Shown one piece after another: positions 35,101 to 42,802 of a stretch of 64,000 nucleotides of DNA (positions are counted from its first letter, which is position 1; each line of letters opens with the position of its first letter). The position numbers and the translations under genes were made by a program. The DNA is from Deltaproteobacteria bacterium. Its GTDB lineage: Bacteria > Myxococcota_A > UBA9042 > PHBI01. The notes beneath the pieces are model-generated. The model was not told the DNA's origin and made no database searches. It saw nothing but the letters and a program-made list of their open reading frames with translations. The DNA is taken from positions 1,173,664-1,237,663 of the forward strand of contig JACKFA010000003.1 in the NCBI GenBank assembly GCA_020632715.1, in the 5' to 3' direction.

Positions 35101-38100
35101 TCGACGTCGAGCCCTCCCCGACCAACTGCCTGAACGTCTACGTCGGCGACCCGCCGAACCTCCCGACCGGCGCCCCCGTCGCCTCCGTCTGCGGCGTCGC
35201 GACGGCCTCCGGGAACCTCGACGTCGACGCCGCCGCCTGGGCCGGCACGAACAAGATCGTCGCCGTCGAGCTCGACACGACGACGACCGGCGGGGGCCAC
35301 TTCGGCCTCGTCGTGAAGGCCGTTCACGTCTTCGGCGACGCCGACGACGACGCGAGCTTCACCGAGGCCACCGGCTTCGACTTCGCGAGCCTCGCCTGCG
35401 GCGACACCTGCGTCGACGCCGACGCCGACACCTACTGCGACGCGACGAGCCGCGGCACCCCGGCCGAGCTCGACTGCGACGACGACAACGGCGGCGCCAA
35501 CCCCGGCGCCGACGAGATCTGCGACAACGGCTTCGACGACGACTGCGACACGAAGGTCGACGCCGCCGACGCGCGCTGCGTCGAGGACTGCGCCAACGGC
35601 GTCGACGACGGCGGCAACGGCCTCGTCGACTGCGAGGATCCCTACTGCCTCGGCACCGCCGCCGGTCGCCCGACCGTCGACCCCTTCTGCGCCGCGAAGT
35701 GCTACTACCACTACGCCTTCACGACGGGCCCCGCGGACTTCGCGCCCCTCGACAACGACCCCGGCGCGGGCGGCGTCCAGACCATCTGGACCTACGACGC
35801 GGGCGCCGCCGCCTGGACGACCGCCGGCCTCACCCCGACGGCGCAGCGCCAGTTCGGGCGCCTCCGCTTCGTGGTCCCCCTCGGCGGTCGCGCCGCCGCC
35901 GGCCCGAAGCCGACCCTCGAGATCCGCTTCGACCACCGCGGCGTCGCCCCCAACGTCTTCGCCGCCTGCATCGACACGCCGACGTGCCAGGGCAACGACA
36001 TCGGCGTGAGCCCCGACGTCAAGCTCCTCGCGAACGCGCCCACGAGCGGCTTCCAGACGCGCACCGTCGACCTCACGCCCTACCTCGACCGCGACGAGAT
36101 CGAGGTCGTGCTCCTCTTCGACACCCTCACGGCCTCGACGCCGCTCGACGGCGTGGTCGTCTCCGACGTCACCATCGCCAGCAACGTCGACGAGGACGCA
36201 GTCTACGAGGGCACCGACCGCTACACGACGGACGACCCGAACACGCCGGTCGACGAGGCGCGCGCCGTCTGCGATCCGTGCTGGGACGTCGACAACGACT
36301 TCTACGGCGACCCCGACAGCCCCGACCTCACGCAGTGCTTCGCGTTCGGCGGCGACCCGGCGAACCCCATCGCGGACTGCAACGACACCCTCTTCGCGGT
36401 GACCCCGGCGAACACCTCGGAGACGAACTGCGGCGACGGGCTCGACAACGACTGCGACTCGCTCACCGACGCCCTCGACGAGGCGGACTGCGGCGCCGAG
36501 GACTGCGCCAACGGCGTCGACGACAACGGCGACGGCAACGCCGACTGCGCCGACCCCACCTGCGCCAACGCCTTCGCGTGCGACCCCTGCTTCAAGAACC
36601 TCGCGTTCGACTTCACGAAGGGCACGCCCTCCACGTCGACCACCTCGGGCGCCTCCGGCGGCTGGGTCGCGACGGGCCGCAACGGCTCGACCACCGCGGC
36701 GACCGTGTGGCAGTGGGGCGCGGGCTCCTCGACCGCGGGCGCCGGCAGCGACGCCGGCTGGGAGACCCGCTTCTCGCAGAACGTGACGGCCGCCGGGTCG
36801 AACCGGATCCGCGGCTGGCTCACCCGCACGGTCACGGTGCCGTCGACGCTGCCCACGCCCGAGATCGAGATCGCCTACCGCCTGAACGGCGACGGCGCGA
36901 AGGACACGCTCGGCGTCTGCTTCAACGTGTCCGCGACCGCCTGCGTCGCGGGCTCGGCGAACGTCGCCTGGAGCACGACCACGAACACCCCCGGCACCGG
37001 CACCGTGACGCGCCTCGCGAACCGCACCTGGTTCGACGGCACGTTCGACCGCGCGGTCGTCGCGATCCCGCGGAACGCCGTCGACATCGTGATCTTCTAC
37101 GACACGCAGGACGACCAGGCGAACGCCTTCCCGGGCGCCTTCGTCGGCGAGGTCCTCGTCCGCTCCGACATCGACCGCGACCGCCTCGGCTGTAGCCCGA
37201 CCGACCGCGCCGCCGGCCTCTGCGGCGCCGAGAACTTCGGCCAGAGCGCCTGCGACGTGTGCATCGACCGCGACCGCGACGGCCGCGGCGACCCGAACGT
37301 CTCGGTCGCCGACCTCTCCGTCTGCCCGACCCCCGACACCGTCGACTGCGACGACGAGAACCCCCTCGCCTACGTGCGCCCGGGCGGCGAGCGCGCCCCG
37401 GTCCCGGGGCACCCCGGGGAGGACCTCTGCTACTACGTCGACCCGGCCGGCCCCGCGGTCGACGCCGACAACGACTGCGACGGCAAGGTCGACGGCGAGG
37501 ACCCGGACTGCATCGAGTGCGGCAACGGCTTCGTCGAGCCCGGCGAGACCTGCGACGACGGCGCGCGCGTCGGCGGCGACGGGTGCAGCGCCGACTGCCA
37601 GGTCGAGGGCGGCCGCCTCTACGTGAGCGAGCTCCACCTGCCCGTCCTCTTCTCGAGCAGCGCCGAGCAGTGGGTCGAGCTCTACAACAACTCCGACATC
37701 GACATCGACGTGCAGACCATCGGCCTCTCGTTCGCGACGAGCGCCGGCGGCACCGTCACCTTCGATCCGACCGCGCCCACCTGCTTCCCGACGACGAGCG
37801 TGATGATCCCGGCGCGCGGCTACTACGTCGTCACCTTCGGCGCCCCGTCGGGCGCGGACTTCGACGACGAGAGCCTCATCGACGGCTACTGCCCGGGCTT
37901 CTCGATGAGCCTCGGGAGCGACGTCCTGACCATCACGAAGCAGGGGACGACCGCCGAGGAGCGCGCCGTCGACACGGTCGACACGAGCGCGTGGGCCTGC
38001 CTCACCGGCAACGCCCGCATCATCGGCACCGACAGCCTCTCCTACGGGCGCTCCCTCATGCTCCGGAACGCCGAGGCCGCGAGCGACGTCGCGAACGACG

Positions 38101-41100
38101 CACAGGGCGCCTGGTGCCTCGCCGGCCCCACGCAGACCTACTCGCGCACGCAGCGCCACGTCGGCTCGCCGAAGGCGGTCGGCGGCGGGGGCTGCGCCGA
38201 GTTCCTCTGCGACGCCCAGGACGACGACTGCGACGGCACGACCGACGAGGTCAGCGAGCTCCCGAACGCCGACGGCGACTCGGTCTGCGACGCGCAGGAC
38301 TGCGAGCCGCTCGTCGCCGGCTGCGACTTCCCGAAGACCGACGCCCGCTGCTCCCTCGACGTCGACATGGACGGCTACATCGACTGCCGCGACGGCTGCA
38401 TCGACGTCGACATCGACGGCTACGGGGCGACCAACGCCGCCGCCGTCGGGCCGGCCTGCGCGTCGCCGCTGAGCCCGGTCCGCCCGGGCTGCGTGACGCC
38501 CGCCTGTACGTCGACCGAGCCCGCCGCGTGCGAGGGGAACGCGCTGTCCTACCCCGGCAACAGCGAGGTCGTCGGCGGGAACACCGACCGCTGCCGGAAC
38601 GGCGTCGACGACGACTGCTCGGGGGCGGCCGACTGCCTCGACGCGGCGTGCCAGGCCGAGGCGCTCTGCGCCGGCGAGGTGTGCGCGAAGGCGACCCCGC
38701 TGAGCTGCGGCGACACGGTCACGGTGACGCCCGTGAGCAACGACTTCCCGGCCTGCATCGCCGGCCTCCCGTCGACGGGCTCCGACAAGGTCTACGCCTT
38801 CACGCCGACGTTCACCGGCGACGCCGAGGTGCGGCTCACGAACCTCGGGACGCGCCTCTTCGCGCTGCTCGCGTCGGAGTCGGCGTGCCACGAGGCCGCG
38901 CCCGACGCCTGCGAGGACTTCACGGAGCGCACGGAGACCGCGTGCCTCGCTGGCGGGCGCCTCCCGCTCACGGTCGAGAGCGGGAAGACCTACTACGTGC
39001 TCGCGAAGCAGGTCGGCACCTGCGCGCAGGGCGCGGGCACGTCGGCGCGCGTGGTGCTCGCGTGCGCCGAGGTCTGCGACGGCGCGGGCGTCGACGAGGA
39101 CGCCGACGGCCTCGCCGACTGCGCCGACGCCGACTGCGCGCGCGCGGCGAGCTGTGCTACCGCCGACTTCGACCACGACGAGGTGTCGAACGGCGACGAG
39201 ATCACCTGCGGGACGGACCCGCTCGTCCCGAGCGAGAGCCCGACGCAGGACGCCTTCCTCGATCCCGACCACGACGGGATGCTCAACTGCGTCGACGAGG
39301 ACGACGACAACGACCACGCGAGCGACGACGCCGAGGCCGCCTGCGCGTCGCCGCAGTCGAAGAACGACCCGGCGCAGCACCCGGCGCTCGACCTCTGCGA
39401 TCCGCCGGCGACCGCGCCCTGCGGCGATCCGGCCGAGCCGGTCTGCGACATCGCGAACGTCGACGCGGACTGCAACGGGCGGGCGGACACGACGCAGATC
39501 GAGTGCGGCGTGCGCGAGGCGGACTGTCAGAACGGCCTCGACGACGACTCCGACGGGACCATCGACTGCGGCATCGGGACCACGGTGCCGCCGGACAAGG
39601 ACTGCGTGACGTCGACGTTCTGCCGCACGTTCGACTTCGACGGCGACGGCTTCACGAACCAGGTCGAGGCGTTCTGCAACACCGACCCGCTCGTCGTGGG
39701 CTCCTACCCCGACCCGCCGGTGCTCGCGGAGGATCCCGACGACGACGGGCTCCCGAACTGCTTCGACGACGACGACGACGCCGACGGCTTCAAGGACAAC
39801 GAGGAGATCATCTGCGGCTCGAACCCGCTCGACGCGGCGTCGCAGCCGCTGAACTCGGACAGCGACGCGCAGTGCGACGCGGTCGACCCCGACGACGACG
39901 ACGACGGCTTCCCCGACGTGAACGAGGAGGCCTGTCTCTCCGACACGACCGATCCGGCCTCGACGCCGCTCGACGCGACGCACGACATCGATCGCGACGG
40001 CACCTGCAACGCCCTCGACCCCGACGACGACGAGGACGGCTGGCTCGACTTCGAGGAGGTCGCCTGCGAGACCGATCCGAACGACGCGAGCGACAACCCG
40101 ACGGCGAACGGGCAGGACCTCGACGGCGACCACGTCTGCGACAAGCTCGACGCGGACGACGACGACGACACCTGGTCGGACCTCGACGAGATCGCGTGCG
40201 GGACCGATCCGAGGGACCAGGACTCGTTCCCGGCCGACACCGACGGCGACCGCAAGTGCGACACCATCGACACGGACGACGACGGCGACGGCGTCGACGA
40301 CGCGACCGAGATCCTCTGCGAGACGGACCCGCTCGACGCCGCGTCGAAGCCGCTCGAGATCGACGCGATCGACACCGACCACGACGGCTTCGCCAACTGC
40401 GTCGACGACGACGACGACGACGACGGCCTGACCGACGCGATCGAGGCGATGCTCGGCTCCGACCGGCTCCGGAAGGACACCGACCAGGACGGGGTCGAGG
40501 ACGGCGACGAGGACCGGAACGCGAACGGCGTCGTGGACGCCGACGAGACGTCGCCCATCAAGAAGGACACCGACGGGGACGGCCTCACCGACGGCGTGGA
40601 GTTCACGAGCTGCTACCCGGTCGACGGGGACGGCCCGTGCCAGCCGAGCCTCGGGTGGAACCGCGACAGCGACGGCGACGGGCTCCTCGACTCGTTCGAG
40701 GACAAGGACAAGGACGGCCGGACCGGCGCCGGCGAGACGAGCCCGATGCGCTACGACAGCGACGGCGACGGCTTCAGCGACGGAGAGGAGGTCGGCTGCG
40801 CGTCGAACCCGCTCGTCGCGACGAGCGTGCCGGTGGACAAGGACGACTCCGGCGTCTGCGACGGCGCCGAGCCCGACACCGACCACGACGGCGTCGCGGA
40901 CGGCGTCGAGATCTACTGCTTCACCGACGCCTTCGACGCGAACGACACGCCGCTCCTGAGCGAGCTCGAGGACACGGACGACGACGGCGAGCTCGACTGC
41001 CACGACCTCGACGACGACGACGACGACGTGAGCGACGTCGACGAGGTCGCCTGCGGGCGCGATCCGCTCGACGGGGCCGACACGCCCACGATGGACGACA

Positions 41101-41861
41101 TCGCGGACTACGACGGCGACCTCGTGCTCAACTGCCGCGACCTCGACGACGACAACGACGGCCTCTCCGACGTCGACGAGGCCACGCACCAGACGGACCG
41201 CCTCGACCGCGACAGCGACGACGACGGCCTCACCGACGGCTTCGAGGTGAACACCTTCGGCACGGACCCCGCGAAGTGGGACACCGACGGCGACGGGATC
41301 TCCGACGGGACGGAGTTCGGCGCGGTGATCAAGGACAAGGACACCGCGGACGCGCTCTGGCAGCCGGACCTCGACCCGAGCACGACGACGCTCGCGACCA
41401 ACGCCGACAGCGACGGCGACGGCCTCACCGACGGCGAGGAGGACGCGAACCACAACGGGCGCGTCGATCCGGGCGAGGGGGATCCCAACGACCCGAGCGA
41501 CGGGCTCCTCGACACCGACGGCGACCAGCTCATCGACCGCGACGAGATCCAGATCTGGATGACCGATCCGCTGAACCCCGACACCGACGGGGACGGGCTC
41601 AACGACAAGCTCGAGGTGAGCGTCTACTTCACCGATCCGAACGTCGCGGACAGCGACGGGGGCGGCGTCATCGACGGGTTCGAGATCGACAACGGGACGG
41701 ATCCGAACGACGCGACCGACGACTTCTCGAAGGCGGTCGTCGAGGGCAAGAACGTCTTCAGCTGCAGCGGCGGCTCGGGGGCGGCGGCGACGACGCTCGC
41801 GCTCCTGCTCGCGCTGGGGTGGCTGGTCTCGCGGCGGCGGCGACGGGGCGACCTCGGGTGA
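29166..41861 (+). CDS. Giant secreted multidomain surface protein 2 (~4,231 aa), paralogous tail
   Basis: A GTG at 29166 overlaps the stop of giant 1 (GTGA) and follows GAAGGGAG at seven bases; an ATG at 29226 (MWLLPAVF) is possible. The signal peptide ends AMA-QP (~40). Residues ~49-1258 are three tandem ~404-residue right-handed beta-helix-like repeats. After them come Cys-rich CGDG...CDDG repeats and an EGF-like segment, with DUF11 at ~1425-1545, to ~1900. Then three jelly-roll plus MopE-like modules to ~2800, a lamin-tail-like domain ~2820-3000, a PPC-like domain ~3160-3300, calcium-type Asp-rich repeats to ~4180, and GKNVFSCSG, a TM helix and RRRRR. From DUF11 onward the order and many residues match giant 1, so the pair arose by duplication with N-terminal replacement. 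Probably co-expressed and co-anchored; target unknown. Confidence 0.88.
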   Translation: MTESNVTTTTNGRARAQHRAMWLLPAVFAGALLAAPAAMAQPASLLTIDSTADTDLRGCTTAPGDCTLRGALLAAESGDTIDFDTTVFPSNATTTIFVTTPLPAIVQGTITIAGPGPQVTISPSPTPDGANPPVHGLIITSSNNYVSGIRISGFPGDGVLIDNAPNNQISESSNCNGFVTVSNGGYGVHITGEDADNTRIVGAYIGQERTGVAAGNALGGVRVDGGADDTYLGTGCHVSIHDNLGPGVVLADAGTSGTYFSDVTVGSSGHGNAGPGILIQGATGTRAGHPFRIFYNGGDGVRVESGTGNRLVYDGFYSTIAFNGGLGINLVAADDPPSGITPNDADDGDTGPNDLLNAPVIAAVEGSGGGNVDITGTTCGSCTVYFYVADDDPDGHGEGANFLTTSYADPTGHFSGSAQLSPGQLVTAVAIDSAGNMSEFSANVEGPRNLVVDLATDDAVGDCTDAGSDCTLRGALMSALPGDTITFDGTVFPSNTDTVIALERPLPPVTQGRLTLRGPGSQRLTIQPSATPDPLDPPMQGLVIDSDQNFVSGMRVRGFAGDGILVLGARNSVSSNDSCDIAVGDNGGYGVRISGEDADENRVTGGWIGRNSNGSAAPNAAGGVLVEGGADTTYFGLGCHLYVGDNQGAGVTLRDAGTTGTYFSDVSLGDSGHGNTGDGLLIEGATGTRMGHPGRIGYNLRDGVRIVSGAGNALVYDGFYSRIANNEGLGINLVAPGDGADGVTPNDLGDGDSGPNGLLNSPVIDSVTGAGGGEFAVRGTSCANCRVFLYQADDDATGHGEGAGFLSVAYADANGNFSANVSLGASQSVTAVAVDSDNNMSEFSLNATTPSSIVVDRADDDDVRDCTSALADCTLRGALAIAGPGDTIAFDNSVFSGGVETRIELNTPLPVLAASTVTIAGPGATRLVIAPSAAPDPADPPIVGLRITGDDNVISGMGIMGFPGDGVVIDNGARNRIGTYNQCGPSDFAVGNNGGYGLRVAGESADGNSVVGGCFGCSASSQAAPNQLGGVLVEDGPDTTYFGLGCHVSIHDNLGPGLTVLGSATTDIYLSDVTVGTSGHGNGGPGVLIDGAVGARMGHPARIFYNGDEGVRVVSGSAIALAYDGFYFTIQANDGLGVNLVKAGEPANTVTLNDADDSDAGPNGLLNYPVVREIAGAGGAGVYRARGLACPSCRVFLMRSTDDPSGYGEGSDFLGVAYADTQGSWTYTFDLGSVPSLTTTITTLAVSPQNNMSEFSKNANVLEFASVTTECGNNVTEPSGVAGVPDEECDDGNTDSGDGCSSTCTIEGCGDGVVQPDLGEQCDGACDDHNDCTIDVNTCVSCQCQLPSTDYEPAGTPCDDGNSNTIGDRCDGAGNCSISCGNGSLDPGEACDDGDAANGDGCDDDCQVEPNFSCAGTPSVCTSVTDLGVVSVASNPSRPYPGTQATIAVTVRNHGTSLATDVTVTLRFPADLTFVATSGCTLSSPGVVACTVASIQGGLQAIVSPKFNVSAAATGDLEMIASVNGAVVDENDANDSLTALLPVARCGDGVLDSAEGCDDGPANSDTAPGACRTSCEPAGCGDGVGDPGEACDDGNTDSGDGCDATCTAVDPGWSCPPAGGACDCADGFYGAGCALACPSDPGGLCGGHGACDSGLAGSGACSCDAGWYVDAAGTLSSGAGACAFTRCGDGAAVGPEQCDDGNDVLTDSCPSGPGGTCLDATCGDGFIEDGVESCDDGAANSDTLPNRCRASCALPGCGDGVTDSGTYTYRAPGAGSDTTLTLTETCDDADGDDTDECVSSTCQTARCGDGVAWVGHEGCDDGDGDNSDNCPDGPGGTCQMAACGDGFVNAVHGSLYEACDDATPGVPMTPQDGDGCTSLCALEPGYTCASEASAAGLSHTTCAATCATLDDFAFDAYHWYAEPADVFARGATSAGVVGFETFAGASLPLGHTQGAIWSSVAFPALADARTPTLRVAYSLDVEPSPTNCLNVYVGDPPNLPTGAPVASVCGVATASGNLDVDAAAWAGTNKIVAVELDTTTTGGGHFGLVVKAVHVFGDADDDASFTEATGFDFASLACGDTCVDADADTYCDATSRGTPAELDCDDDNGGANPGADEICDNGFDDDCDTKVDAADARCVEDCANGVDDGGNGLVDCEDPYCLGTAAGRPTVDPFCAAKCYYHYAFTTGPADFAPLDNDPGAGGVQTIWTYDAGAAAWTTAGLTPTAQRQFGRLRFVVPLGGRAAAGPKPTLEIRFDHRGVAPNVFAACIDTPTCQGNDIGVSPDVKLLANAPTSGFQTRTVDLTPYLDRDEIEVVLLFDTLTASTPLDGVVVSDVTIASNVDEDAVYEGTDRYTTDDPNTPVDEARAVCDPCWDVDNDFYGDPDSPDLTQCFAFGGDPANPIADCNDTLFAVTPANTSETNCGDGLDNDCDSLTDALDEADCGAEDCANGVDDNGDGNADCADPTCANAFACDPCFKNLAFDFTKGTPSTSTTSGASGGWVATGRNGSTTAATVWQWGAGSSTAGAGSDAGWETRFSQNVTAAGSNRIRGWLTRTVTVPSTLPTPEIEIAYRLNGDGAKDTLGVCFNVSATACVAGSANVAWSTTTNTPGTGTVTRLANRTWFDGTFDRAVVAIPRNAVDIVIFYDTQDDQANAFPGAFVGEVLVRSDIDRDRLGCSPTDRAAGLCGAENFGQSACDVCIDRDRDGRGDPNVSVADLSVCPTPDTVDCDDENPLAYVRPGGERAPVPGHPGEDLCYYVDPAGPAVDADNDCDGKVDGEDPDCIECGNGFVEPGETCDDGARVGGDGCSADCQVEGGRLYVSELHLPVLFSSSAEQWVELYNNSDIDIDVQTIGLSFATSAGGTVTFDPTAPTCFPTTSVMIPARGYYVVTFGAPSGADFDDESLIDGYCPGFSMSLGSDVLTITKQGTTAEERAVDTVDTSAWACLTGNARIIGTDSLSYGRSLMLRNAEAASDVANDAQGAWCLAGPTQTYSRTQRHVGSPKAVGGGGCAEFLCDAQDDDCDGTTDEVSELPNADGDSVCDAQDCEPLVAGCDFPKTDARCSLDVDMDGYIDCRDGCIDVDIDGYGATNAAAVGPACASPLSPVRPGCVTPACTSTEPAACEGNALSYPGNSEVVGGNTDRCRNGVDDDCSGAADCLDAACQAEALCAGEVCAKATPLSCGDTVTVTPVSNDFPACIAGLPSTGSDKVYAFTPTFTGDAEVRLTNLGTRLFALLASESACHEAAPDACEDFTERTETACLAGGRLPLTVESGKTYYVLAKQVGTCAQGAGTSARVVLACAEVCDGAGVDEDADGLADCADADCARAASCATADFDHDEVSNGDEITCGTDPLVPSESPTQDAFLDPDHDGMLNCVDEDDDNDHASDDAEAACASPQSKNDPAQHPALDLCDPPATAPCGDPAEPVCDIANVDADCNGRADTTQIECGVREADCQNGLDDDSDGTIDCGIGTTVPPDKDCVTSTFCRTFDFDGDGFTNQVEAFCNTDPLVVGSYPDPPVLAEDPDDDGLPNCFDDDDDADGFKDNEEIICGSNPLDAASQPLNSDSDAQCDAVDPDDDDDGFPDVNEEACLSDTTDPASTPLDATHDIDRDGTCNALDPDDDEDGWLDFEEVACETDPNDASDNPTANGQDLDGDHVCDKLDADDDDDTWSDLDEIACGTDPRDQDSFPADTDGDRKCDTIDTDDDGDGVDDATEILCETDPLDAASKPLEIDAIDTDHDGFANCVDDDDDDDGLTDAIEAMLGSDRLRKDTDQDGVEDGDEDRNANGVVDADETSPIKKDTDGDGLTDGVEFTSCYPVDGDGPCQPSLGWNRDSDGDGLLDSFEDKDKDGRTGAGETSPMRYDSDGDGFSDGEEVGCASNPLVATSVPVDKDDSGVCDGAEPDTDHDGVADGVEIYCFTDAFDANDTPLLSELEDTDDDGELDCHDLDDDDDDVSDVDEVACGRDPLDGADTPTMDDIADYDGDLVLNCRDLDDDNDGLSDVDEATHQTDRLDRDSDDDGLTDGFEVNTFGTDPAKWDTDGDGISDGTEFGAVIKDKDTADALWQPDLDPSTTTLATNADSDGDGLTDGEEDANHNGRVDPGEGDPNDPSDGLLDTDGDQLIDRDEIQIWMTDPLNPDTDGDGLNDKLEVSVYFTDPNVADSDGGGVIDGFEIDNGTDPNDATDDFSKAVVEGKNVFSCSGGSGAAATTLALLLALGWLVSRRRRRGDLG
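29310..32945 (+). repeat. Three tandem ~404-residue beta-helix repeats in giant protein 2
   Basis: Units begin at 29310, 30522 and 31731 (spacings 1212 and 1209 bases), and the third ends about 32943. Each starts with a CSLREAI-like DCTLRGAL...GDTIxFDxxVF block. Each continues with GDGVLID / ISGEDAD / GHGNxGxGxLI / YDGFY turns and a GLGINLV...NDADDxDxGPNxLLNxPV segment, and closes with a CxxCxVxxY strand and NMSEFS. The strand/turn texture is that of pectate-lyase-type parallel beta-helices. Codon choice here is visibly less biased than in the downstream stalk. Confidence 0.85.
39150..41700 (+). repeat. Asp-rich calcium-type stalk repeats, giant protein 2
   Basis: The counterpart of the stalk in giant protein 1. 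It has DFDHDExxN, DDDDDxD and CGTDPxDxxS steps, then DSDGDGLxD units. Segment order and spacer words (for example KNDPAQHPALDLCD against KNDAQQHPELDLCD) match the first giant, so the two stalks are paralogous. Confidence 0.8.
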
Positions 41862-41862
41862 G

Positions 41863-41881
41863 GCGGGGGCTCGCGCCCCGC
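41863..41881 (+). terminator. Hairpin after the giant gene pair
   Basis: GCGGGG (41863-41868) pairs with CCCCGC (41876-41881) around a 7-base loop directly after the stop at 41859-41861. No T-run follows, so an intrinsic terminator is only plausible. Confidence 0.4.
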
Positions 41882-41986
41882 TCAGGTGCCCGAGGCTTGA
41901 ACGATCGGCGCGGGACGTGCGTTATCGCCCTGTCGCGCCGGAGTCGACGTCCAGCCAGGCGCGACGAGACACCCGAAGGAGCCCTC

Positions 41987-42802
41987 ATGAAGCGCACGCC
42001 GATCCTCACCCTCACCCTCGCCCTCGCGTCCGCCGGCCTCGCCGTGGCCGCGGGCGGCTGCAACGACGTGAAGAAGACCGGGCCCGCCGCGGTGAGCCCC
42101 GCGGCGTCGCCCGTCGCGGAGGGCGAGCCCGCGAAGACGCCGGAGCCGGCCGAGCCGGTCCCGACCGTCGCCCCGCCCGACGAGAACGCGGAGCCGACGA
42201 CCGCCGCGCAGCCGGCCCCCGCGGCGGCCGCGGCGCCGAACCCGGGCGACCAGGCGGCCGCCGGCGCGACGGCCGCCATCGGGAAGCCGGCGCCCGACTT
42301 CACGCTGACGGACACCGAGGGGCACTCGTTCCACCTCGGCGACGAGCGTGGCAAGCTCGTGGTCCTCGAGTGGTTCAACCCCGGCTGCCCCTTCGTGAAG
42401 TACGCGTACTCGGACGACGGGCCGCTCTCCGCGATGGCCAAGAAGGACCTCGGCGCCGACGTCGTGTGGGTGCGGATCAACTCGGGCGCGCCCGGCAAGC
42501 AGGGGAACGGCGTGGACGTGAACCGCGAGGCGCAGCAGGCCTGGGGGCTCAAGGCGCCGGTGCTCCTCGACGAGGCCGGCACGGTCGGGCGCGCGTACGA
42601 CGCGAAGACGACGCCCCACCTCTACATCGTCGGGAAGGACGGGACGCTCCTCTACATGGGCGGCATCGACAACGCCCCGCTCGGCGACGCGCGCGGCGAG
42701 GAGAAGGTCAACTACGTCGAGATGGCGCTCGCCGACATCGCCGCCGGGAAGCCGGTCGCCGTGCCGGAGACGAAGGCGTACGGCTGCTCCGTCAAGTACT
42801 GA
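41987..42802 (+). CDS. Redoxin (AhpC/TSA-like) lipoprotein
   Basis: A 271-residue protein. Its signal peptide ends AAGGC (Cys25 as the lipid site), then comes a long Pro/Ala/Glu linker to about residue 95. The rest is a thioredoxin-fold redoxin domain with KPAPDFTLTDTEG, WFNPGCPFVKYAY (Cys134 as likely peroxidatic or redox Cys), VLLDEAGTVGRAY and a cis-Pro region TTPHLYIV. CPFVK-type redoxins occur in periplasmic thiol proteins of several phyla; whether this one is a peroxidase or a disulfide carrier is not clear. A good CGAAGGAG ribosome-binding site precedes the ATG. The 3' end overlaps the convergent kinase gene by 11 bases. Confidence 0.85.
   Translation: MKRTPILTLTLALASAGLAVAAGGCNDVKKTGPAAVSPAASPVAEGEPAKTPEPAEPVPTVAPPDENAEPTTAAQPAPAAAAAPNPGDQAAAGATAAIGKPAPDFTLTDTEGHSFHLGDERGKLVVLEWFNPGCPFVKYAYSDDGPLSAMAKKDLGADVVWVRINSGAPGKQGNGVDVNREAQQAWGLKAPVLLDEAGTVGRAYDAKTTPHLYIVGKDGTLLYMGGIDNAPLGDARGEEKVNYVEMALADIAAGKPVAVPETKAYGCSVKY

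Noticed and set aside
32397..41453. An open frame of over 3,000 codons on the minus strand
   Set aside because: It is the mirror of giant gene 2. GAC/GCC/GGC-rich codons read as GTC/GGC/GCC on the other strand and avoid stops. The product is low-complexity Val/Ala/Arg/Glu without domains.
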